Below are positions 35,431-43,841 of a stretch of DNA of 64,000 nucleotides, piece after piece; position 1 is the stretch's first letter, and the number at the start of each line of letters is the position of its first letter. A program made the position numbers and the translations under genes. Source of the stretch: Candidatus Poribacteria bacterium. Its GTDB lineage: Bacteria > Poribacteria > WGA-4E > WGA-3G. Where the stretch lies: contig JAJECK010000102.1 in assembly GCA_022822085.1 (NCBI GenBank), forward strand, positions 1-64,000, in the 5' to 3' direction. Below the pieces are notes generated by a model. That model was not told the DNA's origin. It was given only the letters and a program-made list of their open reading frames with translations, and did no database searches.

Positions 35431-36198
35431 ATGGCAACCTATACAAAAGAGAGACAAATCCCCTCTGTCCCTACAGACACACCCATATTTTACCCTGATA
35501 CGGATGGCAAACCCATGGCAGTTAGTGACCTTCACAGACGTATTCTCACGCGCACATTACAAGCACTTGACGCACATTTTGAACAACAACCGGAAGTTTA
35601 CGTCTCCGGGGATATCCTGATGTATTACGTGGAGGGCGATCCCCGTAAATCGGTTTCACCGGACGTGCTCGTCTCTTTCGGGTTAGGGAAAAAGAACCGT
35701 CAGACGTATCTTGTCTGGGTGGAGGGCAAATCCCCTGATTTTACAATGGAGTTCAGTAGCAAAACCACTTACGATAGAGATTTAGGACATAAAATGAGGC
35801 TCTATGCTTCTTTAGGGGTACAAGATTACTTTTTATATGATGCAGAAGGTCTGTACCTCCCATCGCCACTGATGGGTTTTACATTGATTGATGGTGTATA
35901 TGTTCCGCTTTCAAGTGGGACGGATGGCGGTTTACATTCTGATGTACTCGGTTTAGATTTCCAGGTGAGCGATGTAGGTTTAGGGCTTTACGATCCTGTT
36001 GCGGGTGCATGGCTGCAGACCCCGGCTGAATCTGCCGCTGCACGGGCGGAACGGGAAACCGAGCGAGCTAATACTGCTGAAACACGCGCTAATACTGCTG
36101 AAGCACAAGTAAAACAGGAAGCCGAACGCGCTAAGGCAGCAGAAGCGGAAGCCGCACAACTCCGAGAACAACTGGAACGTTTAAGAACACGCAGATAA
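35431..36198 (+). CDS. Uma2-family (DUF820) putative restriction-type endonuclease with coiled-coil tail
   Basis: I start at ATG 35431, with GGAG 8 bases upstream, giving 255 aa. Residues about 5-185 are the Uma2/DUF820 PD-(D/E)XK-type nuclease fold. The catalytic line is readable: SVSPDVLVSFG holds the Asp, and TYLVWVEGKSPDFTMEFSSK holds the acid residues and Lys. A helical tail follows (about 198-250) with repeats of AERAN/TAETRANTAEAQ and Ala/Glu/Arg heptads, a coiled coil for oligomerisation. Uma2 genes are very numerous in cyanobacteria and related genomes, and their biological role is unsettled. The gene lies between two direct repeats. Confidence 0.9.
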   Translation: MATYTKERQIPSVPTDTPIFYPDTDGKPMAVSDLHRRILTRTLQALDAHFEQQPEVYVSGDILMYYVEGDPRKSVSPDVLVSFGLGKKNRQTYLVWVEGKSPDFTMEFSSKTTYDRDLGHKMRLYASLGVQDYFLYDAEGLYLPSPLMGFTLIDGVYVPLSSGTDGGLHSDVLGLDFQVSDVGLGLYDPVAGAWLQTPAESAAARAERETERANTAETRANTAEAQVKQEAERAKAAEAEAAQLREQLERLRTRR

Positions 36199-36225
36199 CA
36201 CAAATTCTCTTTTCAATTATAATTA

Positions 36226-36375
36226 CGTCAGTTTGATAAAAGAATTCAAATTTGATAGGACAGACGCATTCCCCCTTGATAAGGGGATTAGGGAGGGTAG
36301 AAGTCGGTATTTGAGTGTTTAACCCCCTTAATCCCCTTATCAAGGGGATTTTAAGAGGAATGAATGCATCCTGCC
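36226..36375. repeat. Right direct repeat flanking the Uma2 gene
   Basis: Counterpart of 35185-35345 in the same orientation, beginning 28 bases after the Uma2 stop. It contains both the GACGCATTCCCCCTTGATAA left end and the TTAAGAGGAATGAATGCATC right end. No gene lies between its end and the minus-strand glycosyltransferase at 36514. Confidence 0.75.
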
Positions 36376-36513
36376 ATAGCACATACTTCTCAGTTTGTGC
36401 GGTCCGAGACGCAAACTCAAAGTTCGCTCTACAAATTGTGTGTCCGTAATTATTGGTTCTACTATAATATAGAATGTCTTTTCTTGAACGGGTATATGCC
36501 ACTCCTTCACATA

Positions 36514-37710
36514 TCAACTCTTGTTGACTACAGACTCATAAACAGTAAGCAACTGCTTTCCAATGTTCCGCCAGTCGTAATCCTGCTCAACACGTTTTCG
36601 TCCGTTTTCACCGATTTTCTTACGGAGTGTAGAGTCCGTTAGTAATTGAAGCACAGCATCAGCGAAATTGTTCGGCTCATCAGCAATCATGATCTCCTCT
36701 CCATTCTGAAGTGACAACCCTTCTGCTCCAACTGTAGTAGAGACTACTGCCTTCCCCATTGCCAGTGCTTCCAGAATTTTGAGGCGCGTTCCACTGCCTA
36801 TACGTAATGGTACGACAAATACTGTTGCCGCCGAAAAGTAGGGTTTGATCTCCGGCACACGTCCTGTAACGACTACACCTTCCATATCTGCTACTCGTTG
36901 AACTCGTTCTGAAGGATTACCACCGACAATAGTAAATTTGACATCTGGCACACTGTTCCGAATGATCGGTAACACCTCTTCTACAAAGAAAGATACTGCA
37001 TCTTCGTTAGGATACCAATCCATACTACCAATGTAGATAAGATGTGCTGTTCCTGCCGATTCGAAATCAGGGACAAAATGCGTGACATCCACCCCATTGG
37101 GAATGACTTTTACAACATCATCAGGACAGTGTTGTCCAAAGACAGCTGCATCAATCTCAGATGTACAAGTTACAGCATCAAACTTAGGACTTAACACCCG
37201 TTCATACCGATGGAATGCGTTGCGTTGAGTCCAGTAAGCAAATTTGTAGAATATATTTGTGGTTTCATCTGTCAGACGATGCCAAATAGCTGAATCAACA
37301 TTTTGTTGGGAAAGAACACTTGGTAGGTCTGATTCCGTATGGTATTGTGCAGTATGAAACATCTCATAATGAACAAGATCGAAGTCTCCCAACGCTAATA
37401 ATTCCTGTAACGTCTCAAGATAAGCAGGGACATTATAACGGGCTACAGTGATCGGTTGTTTTCTAAATATTGCTGCAAGGAGTGTGGTGAGAGTGATACG
37501 GGGTAATGTGTGTAAATGCTTGACAAGGTGCGTATTTATACCAAATTCTTGGATATGAGAAATACTATCACTATCGGTAGGTTGTGTTTCTAAAGCAAGT
37601 AGAGTAACTTCGTTTCCCTGGGCAATTTGCTTAAGTAGATTATAAACACGAATGCGTCCTCCATCTGTGAGGGGATACGGCACGGTGGGAGATAGAAAAA
37701 GAATCTTCAT
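36514..37710 (-). CDS. GT4 family glycosyltransferase (398 aa)
   Basis: This GT-B enzyme would transfer a sugar from a nucleotide donor in the cytoplasm. The N-terminal half begins MKILFLSPTVPYPLTDGGRI, with the acceptor-side loop. The C-terminal half has LIYIGSMDWYPNEDAVSFFV, FTIVGGNPSERVQR, GRVPEIKPYFSAATVFVVPL and the donor-binding stretch RIGSGTRLKILEALAMGKAV, where the Glu of the E-x7-E-type motif sits. It most resembles the sugar transferases of exopolysaccharide clusters (Stp1-like). The next gene on this strand encodes an exported protein of unknown role. Confidence 0.9.
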   Translation of the reverse strand: MKILFLSPTVPYPLTDGGRIRVYNLLKQIAQGNEVTLLALETQPTDSDSISHIQEFGINTHLVKHLHTLPRITLTTLLAAIFRKQPITVARYNVPAYLETLQELLALGDFDLVHYEMFHTAQYHTESDLPSVLSQQNVDSAIWHRLTDETTNIFYKFAYWTQRNAFHRYERVLSPKFDAVTCTSEIDAAVFGQHCPDDVVKVIPNGVDVTHFVPDFESAGTAHLIYIGSMDWYPNEDAVSFFVEEVLPIIRNSVPDVKFTIVGGNPSERVQRVADMEGVVVTGRVPEIKPYFSAATVFVVPLRIGSGTRLKILEALAMGKAVVSTTVGAEGLSLQNGEEIMIADEPNNFADAVLQLLTDSTLRKKIGENGRKRVEQDYDWRNIGKQLLTVYESVVNKS

Positions 37711-37789
37711 GTCCTTTAGGTCATAACCTGTTACAACCTATTATTGTTATAGTTCCTTGGTTACCAATACGATATATATCGTAAAACAA

Positions 37790-38902
37790 TTAATCGGTTG
37801 ATTCACTGTCTTGGGGTTGTTCAGGTTTTTTGAAAACACTAAATGCATCTTTCAACCTATCCGATATTCCAATTAATTTGAGTTTATATTTCTGGCGTGA
37901 ACTGAGAACAGGATCAGGGGGTAAGATGATTGTGCCACTGGCACTGGGAATCCAACCTTTTCGTTTACCGGTAGGGTCAGCAACAACAAAAAGCCAGTCA
38001 CTATCAAGATTTAGATATACATTTAACCAATCATCCTCATATCGGACAGTATACTTTTGTTTAACATCATTCACTTCCCAACTTTTGCCATCTGCAGCAG
38101 CAATTAATTTAACCTCTTTTGAAAGGGGAATTTTCTTTTTCTCAAAGCCGTCGTAAATATCAGATGTGAATGTACCTTCTTTTAGTGAATCAGCAGATGC
38201 AGAATTTACCTTAAATAGAAGTGTCTCAATAGGGTACTTAGAGTGTTGCGACACAACCAGTTTTTTTCCACTATTCTTTATTTCATAAGACTGCATATAA
38301 TTTTTATCCTGCAATATCCACTGTTTTTCTGCTTTGACAGTTGACAAATCAACATCATTAGAGAGAGAAATCTTATTTGTGGTAAATACATCTTCAAAAT
38401 TTGGGAGATATATGTTGAGATCATTTGCAATTCTCTGCACGATATATCCAGCACCATTTGCATCTCTCACTAACCAATCCTTACCACTAAGCAGAACTTC
38501 AACCTTTGGTGATTTTGATTTTAATTCTATTCCACCTAATGAATCTTTGAACATCTCTTGCCAGTCAAAGACAGTTTGCAGTTCTTTGTCTAACAAACCA
38601 GAAGGGTATTTTGCCCTTTGGCCCAGACCCACACTGAATAACTTTTCCTGAGACAGGATACTAATGTTTAAGTTACTAAGATACTTCAGATCAACATCAA
38701 AACGATATTTGCTTTCTGTATAGCCAAGCGGTTTTGAGTTGACAGTAGGTCTTCCACGGACTGCAGAGCGCGCCTGGACTTGTAACTTCGGTGGTGGCGT
38801 TTCCGCAATCGGTGGTGCATTCAGAACATAAACGCTAAATAAAAACCCGATGACTATGAGAATAAATAGAACAGTAAGAAATGTCTTAAGAATAATTTTC
38901 AT
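37790..38902 (-). CDS. Membrane-anchored hypothetical protein with repeated beta units (370 aa)
   Basis: A hydrophobic anchor (about residues 5-27) is followed by a Pro-rich stretch (NAPPIAETPPPKLQ) and about 320 residues of extracytoplasmic protein. At least two internal repeats are visible, each with a KIxLSxxVxL strand, a W-x-(V/L)-x-D turn and a YxV...LxVYL strand: about 195-245 (KISLSNDVDLSTVKAEKQWI) and about 265-320 (KIPLSKEVKLIAAADGKSWE). These resemble SH3-like or carbohydrate-binding beta units. A Lys-rich tail ends the protein. I recognise no family. Confidence 0.65.
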   Translation of the reverse strand: MKIILKTFLTVLFILIVIGFLFSVYVLNAPPIAETPPPKLQVQARSAVRGRPTVNSKPLGYTESKYRFDVDLKYLSNLNISILSQEKLFSVGLGQRAKYPSGLLDKELQTVFDWQEMFKDSLGGIELKSKSPKVEVLLSGKDWLVRDANGAGYIVQRIANDLNIYLPNFEDVFTTNKISLSNDVDLSTVKAEKQWILQDKNYMQSYEIKNSGKKLVVSQHSKYPIETLLFKVNSASADSLKEGTFTSDIYDGFEKKKIPLSKEVKLIAAADGKSWEVNDVKQKYTVRYEDDWLNVYLNLDSDWLFVVADPTGKRKGWIPSASGTIILPPDPVLSSRQKYKLKLIGISDRLKDAFSVFKKPEQPQDSESTD

Positions 38903-38960
38903 GAATTAATAGATGTCTACTGTATACTTGTGATCTTTATATAATCAATATTAATGAAAT

Positions 38961-38989
38961 TGACTTGACATTTTATCTGACTCAAGTCA
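38961..38989. promoter_or_regulatory. Operator-like palindrome between divergent genes
   Basis: TGACTTGA (38961-38968) and TCAAGTCA (38982-38989) are perfect inverse copies 13 bases apart. The left half overlaps TTGACA (38965-38970). It lies 58 bases from the minus-strand start (38902) and 65 from the plus-strand start (39054). Confidence 0.5.
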
Positions 38990-39053
38990 CAATGGTCCGC
39001 AATATAAACTTATTCCTATTATAACACCATATTCCATTTAAAACAACATCAAA

Positions 39054-40349
39054 ATGCATGATATTAATCCTTTAGCAAGAGAATTAAATAAACAGATTCG
39101 GACTACAACACCTACGATGTACTCGTTACTTTCAGATTTAGGTAAACGGATCTACTTGCCGAAAGGAATCTTAAGCCAAAGCGCTGAAGCGTCAGTAAAT
39201 GCACACATTATTAACGCAACACGTGCTGTTGCATTAGAAGATAGTCAACTTATGTCCATAAATGCATCACACGAAATGATGTCGAAACTATCCCCCGAGA
39301 GTATCTACGGCTACCCACCTATTCTCGGAAACACAGAATTACGTAAACAGTGGCAAACTCGTCTACGGACACAAAACCCGTTACTTACTGAAGCACAGAT
39401 AAGCCTTCCCATTGTGACAAGTGGGATGACACAAGGTTTCAGTCTACTCGCTGATCTGTTTGTCAATGCAGGTGATACACTCATCCTTTCAGATAAATGT
39501 TGGGGAAATTACAGAATCATTTTTCGGACAAAAACAGGTGCGGTTATCCGAGCATATCCATTCTTCAATTCAGAAATGTGTCTAAATATCAAGGCATTTA
39601 GTCAGAGGCTGATTGAGAATGAAACCGACAAGGTAGCAATTCTTCTGAATTTTCCTCACAATCCCACAGGATATGCCATTACAAGACATGAAGCACAACA
39701 GATTAGCGATGCAATTGTATTATGTGCAGAAAATGGATGCAATATCCTTGTTATGGTCGATGATGCTTATGCCGGGTTTTGGTATGATGCGGATGTCCTG
39801 CAAGAATCACTTTTCGGTATGTTAGTCGGATGCCACACAAACGTTGTTACTGTGAAAATTGACGGTGCTACCAAAGAAGAATATGCATGGGGGTTACGGG
39901 TTGGATTCCTGACATTTGGATTACCTGAAAATGTGATGCATCCTATTGAGGAAAAACTAAGCGGCTTAATTCGAGCAAACACCTCAGGCGCAGCACAAGT
40001 CTCTCAAACACTATTGCTTGAAGCGATGAATTCTGCAGATTATGACCAACAGAAACAACGTAACTATGAAACACTAAAAGCACGAGCCATGAAGATTCAA
40101 CAGATAACACAGGACCAACGGTATGAAAATCTGTGGGACGTCTACCCAAGTCATGCAGGTTATTTCATCTGTCTATCTCTAAAATTTGGGAATGCTGAAA
40201 CTGTTCGCAAAGTGCTACTCAATGAACATGGCATCGGTACAATTGCACTTAATGGGACCGAGTTGCGTGTAGCGTACTCATGTATTGATTTGGACGATAT
40301 TGAGATGGTCATCAATAAGATTGCACAGGTCGTTCAATTGCAAGTTTAA
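39054..40349 (+). CDS. PLP-dependent class I/II aminotransferase
   Basis: The 431-aa protein has the fold-type I layout. ILGNTELRKQWQTRL is followed by VTSGMTQGFSLLADLFVNAG (phosphate-binding region), then NFPHNPTGYAI with the Asn-Pro pair that contacts the cofactor ring, VMVDDAYAGFWYD with the Asp-x-Ala-Tyr that binds the pyridine nitrogen, and the Schiff-base Lys in GATKEEYAWGLRVGF (about residue 274). The C-terminal domain has LRVAYSCIDLDDIEMVI with the substrate-carboxylate Arg. The motif TKEEYAWGLR differs from the usual SKxxxxxGxR by a Thr. Substrates are not predictable. Confidence 0.92.
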   Translation: MHDINPLARELNKQIRTTTPTMYSLLSDLGKRIYLPKGILSQSAEASVNAHIINATRAVALEDSQLMSINASHEMMSKLSPESIYGYPPILGNTELRKQWQTRLRTQNPLLTEAQISLPIVTSGMTQGFSLLADLFVNAGDTLILSDKCWGNYRIIFRTKTGAVIRAYPFFNSEMCLNIKAFSQRLIENETDKVAILLNFPHNPTGYAITRHEAQQISDAIVLCAENGCNILVMVDDAYAGFWYDADVLQESLFGMLVGCHTNVVTVKIDGATKEEYAWGLRVGFLTFGLPENVMHPIEEKLSGLIRANTSGAAQVSQTLLLEAMNSADYDQQKQRNYETLKARAMKIQQITQDQRYENLWDVYPSHAGYFICLSLKFGNAETVRKVLLNEHGIGTIALNGTELRVAYSCIDLDDIEMVINKIAQVVQLQV

Positions 40350-40355
40350 AAAACA

Positions 40356-40461
40356 TGACTTGCGCATTCCCCTTGATAAGGAGGATTTAGAGGGTTAATA
40401 ACACCAAAATAAGGACTTTTATTCACCTAACCCCTTATCAAAAGGGAACGCGTCCATCCTG
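40356..40461. mobile_element. MITE-like element, GACGCATTCCC family
   Basis: The left end TGACTTGCGCATTCCCC and the right end GGGAACGCGTCCATCCTG are inverted. Inside are CCTTGATAAGGAGG and its inverse-like CCCCTTATCAAAAGG. Other members: 35236-35345, 36255-36375 and 46514-46621; a fragment is at about 16090. Confidence 0.65.
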
Positions 40462-40463
40462 TA

Positions 40464-40802
40464 TATAATATCTCTTTTTTGTACCACAAACTTTATGAAG
40501 ATTAACTTATTAATTGGGTAATTTTCCTTCCGGGCGAGGACAGTTGTACTCCTGCTGGCGAGGTTTCCTAACCTCGCCAGCGGAGGAGGGAAACCTACCT
40601 TGTACGGACAAAAAAGGACCGAATTAATATATTAATCTTCATTTAGTTTGTTGTCTAAAGAACTAAAACCACGGCAACCATCCACGAGACTATAATTATA
40701 AAAATGGTATAATATCTCTTTTTTGTACCACAAACTTTTAGTTTGTGTTTTAAAGAACTAAAACCATAGCAACCGTCCACGACACAATAATTATAAAAAT
40801 GG
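40464..40802. repeat. Tandem 95-bp repeat, first unit split by an element
   Basis: Unit B (40708-40802, starting TATAATATCTCTTTTTTGTA) is uninterrupted. Unit A is the same sequence in two parts, 40464-40494 and 40643-40707 (96 bases together), separated by the 148-base element at 40495-40642. Confidence 0.85.
40495..40642. mobile_element. MITE-like element with ATGAAGATTAA ends
   Basis: Terminal inverted repeats of about 24 bases (ATGAAGATTAACTTATTAAT and the inverse of ATTAATATATTAATCTTCAT) pair at 21 of 24 positions. The core carries GGCGAGGTTTCCTAACCTCG, a palindrome. A related 114-base element is at 61914-62027, and part of one end occurs near 43388. Confidence 0.85.
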
Positions 40803-40885
40803 TATAATAATGTGATGAAATAGGGGTTGAAAACCCCTCCCACATGAAAAAAAGACTGAATTTTGCATTTTTTTGTTAATTTTAT

Positions 40886-40915
40886 TTGACAAACATACGT
40901 ATTATGCTGTATAAC
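40886..40915 (+). promoter_or_regulatory. Promoter-like pair in the gap before 41480
   Basis: TTGACA (40886-40891), 18 bases, TATAAC (40910-40915). The nearest good gene starts over 560 bases away, so it may serve a leader or a non-coding RNA, or be fortuitous. Confidence 0.35.
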
Positions 40916-41479
40916 ATACACAAATATCATTTTAAGACGAGGGCAGTGTTACACCTAAGTTATGGCTTATAGATGTAAATGATGTAAATGTCCAATATTA
41001 AATGTTAAGGTTTATCCGGGCGTGGCGGAATAAAGTCAAAATTAAACAGAAACTCGCTTAACGCGCTCATATAGTTATTTGGCACAAGTCGTTATAATAC
41101 TCAAAATCGTAAATTTCGAATGTGGAGACTTGAGATGAATCAGCGACATGCAAACACCGCAATTCAGATTCAGAAAATGCACGCGAAAGGTGTTCATGAC
41201 GTTTCTATGCTCCAATTTAACTATAAGTTAATACCCTCCCCCACTTCACATTCGCTAATTTTACCATATTACAATGTCTTATTACAGGAATTCTATGCTG
41301 CGATATTTTTGTGCCCGCACGATATATTTCATCGCGGCTTTTGTTGTTACATAACACATTTTGGGACAAGTGATGCAACTTTTTTGTTTGAAAATAACAG
41401 GAGAACAAGGCAAGGAGCCCCGATAGAAATATGAACGCTACACAACGTACGAGTGTAGCAGACAATAAGGAGGTATAAG

Positions 41480-42226
41480 ATGATTCGCGACATCTTTACT
41501 CACAAGTGGACAATCGGATCAATGGGAATACTAATTCTTATTGCTGCTGCTTGTTATCTCTACTACCAACAGACCACGGCACATGACAGAGAACAGGCAG
41601 CCCAAACCGATAAACTGCTGCAAGAGTGGAAAGCTGAAAGAACACCAAAGCCAACCATCAAAGCAGATCAAGAGTCAACCCAAACACCTGCAGAAAGCAC
41701 AACGCCAACCGCAGAGAAACAAAAAACCGACATACACGTGACAAAAAATATAGAACCGACACAAACACAAACAGAAGTCACAGCACAAACTGCACAGGTA
41801 GTAGATGTGCCAGTTTCCCCGTACGGCTTTGGTCCCTACCCGAAAATACCAGAGGGTTACTTAGGTGGAGTGGATCCGGATTTCTGGACTTACGATTGGC
41901 CTAGAGACATAGAATTACTACATCGTGTCCAGATGAAACTATGGGAAGAAGGCAAACCCTCCTATGGTGGAACAATGTCAAGTTCTACGGGCTTGGTTTA
42001 CCCGACTTTCCCAAATACGATTATTGTCGAATGGGACACCATAGAGACCCCTTCTGGAACAAGAAGGTATGCAACGAGAACAAGTTGGTGTCCTGAAGCT
42101 GAGTCATTCCAGCGTCAAATGAAAGGAAAAATCATCTATGAAGGTGACTTTCCATCATATCTCAAAATTGTTGAACGTAAAGATGCGGGCATTGATCCGT
42201 ATGCATTTTTAGATTTACCTCGATAA
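41480..42226 (+). CDS. Membrane-anchored hypothetical protein (248 aa)
   Basis: AAGGAGG lies 6 bases before the ATG. A single hydrophobic segment (about residues 15-30, MGILILIAAACYLYY) is followed by a Thr/Gln/Pro/Glu-rich linker to about residue 115. The C-terminal domain is compact: VSPYGFGPYPKIPEGYLGG, DPDFWTYDWPRDIELLHRVQ and FPNTIIVEWDTIETPSGTRR. The gene is followed after 14 bases by a second exported protein, so the two are probably cotranscribed. I recognise no family. Confidence 0.7.
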   Translation: MIRDIFTHKWTIGSMGILILIAAACYLYYQQTTAHDREQAAQTDKLLQEWKAERTPKPTIKADQESTQTPAESTTPTAEKQKTDIHVTKNIEPTQTQTEVTAQTAQVVDVPVSPYGFGPYPKIPEGYLGGVDPDFWTYDWPRDIELLHRVQMKLWEEGKPSYGGTMSSSTGLVYPTFPNTIIVEWDTIETPSGTRRYATRTSWCPEAESFQRQMKGKIIYEGDFPSYLKIVERKDAGIDPYAFLDLPR

Positions 42227-42240
42227 AGGAGTTTATTATT

Positions 42241-42738
42241 ATGAAAAGATTGTCTGTTTTTCTCATTATTATATTTACGATTTGTTCTCTTACTATCATA
42301 GCACAAGGATATAATAACCGTGGTATGTATGAAACCAATGGTCCGCCCTTCAATTCAATAAACCGGTCTGCGTATGATAGTGACGACTCTGGCATAGTGT
42401 ACAGTGACGCTCAAACTTCAGCACACGCTGGCTTGTTGTGTCATAGGGTTACATCCCTCAGTAGCGTCAATGCCGTTCGTGATGCGAATCTCTACGGGCA
42501 GTATGATGTAAATGCACGGCTTAACCATGATTGGGTAGATGAAAAAAGGCGTCGTGATCATGATGCTAATAAGTGGAATACATATCTCAATGAAAGTGCT
42601 AATACATGGGACTCGGATAACGGGGACTTTGATCCATCTGACACCATAGAATATTGTATCGCAGATTGTGTCGCCTTTGCTAAAGACGTTAGGAAACCTG
42701 GAATCATATATAGCACCAATTGTTACATCCCTTGGTAG
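42241..42738 (+). CDS. Secreted hypothetical protein (165 aa)
   Basis: The signal peptide is clear (MKRLSVFLIIIFTICSLTII, cleavage after about residue 22). The mature part is Asn/Asp/Ser-rich with little hydrophobicity and ends with a cysteine cluster (EYCIADCVAF and YSTNCYIPW). AAAGGAG precedes the start by about 9 bases. There is a strong terminator-like hairpin 22 bases after the stop. No family is recognised. Confidence 0.65.
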   Translation: MKRLSVFLIIIFTICSLTIIAQGYNNRGMYETNGPPFNSINRSAYDSDDSGIVYSDAQTSAHAGLLCHRVTSLSSVNAVRDANLYGQYDVNARLNHDWVDEKRRRDHDANKWNTYLNESANTWDSDNGDFDPSDTIEYCIADCVAFAKDVRKPGIIYSTNCYIPW

Positions 42739-42759
42739 TGTTCATAACTTTCAAACAAC

Positions 42760-42797
42760 AGGCAGATAACGTCAATCGTTATCTGCCTATTTGCTTG
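42760..42797 (+). terminator. Intrinsic terminator-like hairpin
   Basis: AGGCAGATAACG (42760-42771) and CGTTATCTGCCT (42777-42788) pair perfectly over 12 bases around TCAAT. The following ATTTGCTTG is only moderately T-rich. Confidence 0.6.
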
Positions 42798-43150
42798 CAT
42801 ATTATCACACCACTGTCCAACAGACGTGATGAAACTCGGACAACTCTATTTATGCAACTCACGTTATATAGTGGAAACCATAATTACCTTCACACAATTA
42901 TTATAGTGCAAATTTTTAGTTGGCGTACGGGACTGCACAGACTAGGAAGTTTATGCAACAACACAGTCCTATAATGGAGTTTAAGTTCCAAGGACCAAAA
43001 GTGTGTATATATTTTTGGATTTGACTATAAACCTAAACAGCCGGACTGTGCTGTAGTGTGTGCGCAAACTGGAAAGTGGACGGGACAAATGTGTGCAAGT
43101 CCTTATAGATTCCACTATAAATAAAGATAAAAAAATATTTCGGTTCTTTC

Positions 43151-43308
43151 TTTAGTCCCGTCCGGACGATATGTTTATAGAAAAACGTGTCCCGCCCCTC
43201 TTTAGTCCCGTCCGGACGATATCTGTGTGCGGTATTCTATAAACATATCGTCCCTACGGGACTGCTGACACCGTGTTCAGCCATGATCTATAAACATATC
43301 GTCCCTAC
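43151..43308. repeat. Cluster of CGTCCGGACGATATGTTTATA repeats
   Basis: TTTAGTCCCGTCCGGACGAT is found at 43151 and 43201. Inverse copies (TATAAACATATCGTCCCTAC) occur at about 43237-43259 and 43288-43308. The same unit is at 48521-48549, and a variant is at 33113-33132. GTCCGGAC is self-complementary. Confidence 0.75.
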
Positions 43309-43451
43309 CAAATCAACAGGACCAATGCCTTTTTGCCATTCCCCGGGACTGAAGAGCACTTGAAATGTTCCGAATATGCACAATGAAAAAGGACCGATTT
43401 AATTACTTAATCTTCGGACGGGACTAAATCTGGGACAATATCGAACTCCCG

Positions 43452-43510
43452 TTAGTGCCAAAATCTTTACACACCCTGATATGGAGGGTGTGTAAAGATT
43501 TTGGCACTAA
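43452..43510. repeat. Perfect 26-bp inverted repeat
   Basis: Left arm 43452-43477 (TTAGTGCCAAAATCTTTACA plus CACCCT) and right arm 43485-43510 are exact inverses around GATATGG. The left arm and loop recur with one change at 43741-43775, without the right arm. Confidence 0.85.
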
Positions 43511-43560
43511 ACATTCAGGACCTTCACCAATAATAGACATTCTCTTAGATTGTGTCAGTT

Positions 43561-43649
43561 GTAGCACATTCTTCCAGATTGTGCTTCTTTGTAGCCAAAA
43601 ATGTCCTACTTCGCCGTAGCACATTCTTCCGATTGTGCTTCTTTGTAGC
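43561..43649. repeat. Two copies of a 34-bp GATTGTGCTTCTTTGTAGC repeat
   Basis: GTAGCACATTCTTCC-A-GATTGTGC repeats at 43561-43594 and 43616-43649, related to 19230-19373. Confidence 0.7.
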
Positions 43650-43841
43650 TGATCAAAGTCATATAATGATCCAGAAAACCCTTCCGTGCCAGCTATGTTA
43701 ACTGGAGCGTCCTCCGCGTAATCCGAGATTCAGACAAATAGAGTGCCAAAATTTTTACACACCCTGATATGGATAACAGCTTGACCTAATCCTTCACCTA
43801 TGCTATCTTTAAATAGAGTTATATCTATGATGGAGGTAGAT

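Larger units (their letters stand above)
40350..41479. other. Repeat-rich intergenic region of about 1.1 kb
   Basis: It holds the elements at 40356-40461 and 40495-40642, the tandem repeat at 40464-40802 and a promoter-like pair at 40886-40915. Short open frames at about 41120-41434 have no family resemblance and no good ribosome binding site. Confidence 0.6.
42739..43841. other. Repeat-rich intergenic region of about 1.1 kb
   Basis: It contains a terminator, the TTTAGTCCCGTCCGGACGAT repeat cluster (43151-43308), a 59-bp palindrome (43452-43510) with a half copy at 43741-43775, and GATTGTGCTTCTTTGTAGC repeats (43561-43649). I see no gene. Confidence 0.6.

Noticed and set aside
36131-36517. 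128-aa minus-strand frame after the Uma2 gene
   Set aside because: It reads through the direct repeat and the coiled-coil coding end of Uma2 on the opposite strand.
40655-40930. 91-aa minus-strand frame
   Set aside because: It is the translation of the 95-base tandem repeat, with repeated peptide text and no start signal.
41120-41434. Possible 104-aa gene on the plus strand
   Set aside because: No ribosome binding site, mixed low-complexity composition and no family resemblance; it lies in repeat-rich DNA.
43452-43510. Intrinsic terminator
   Set aside because: The stem is strong, but no gene ends nearby and no T-run follows; it looks like an element rather than a terminator.
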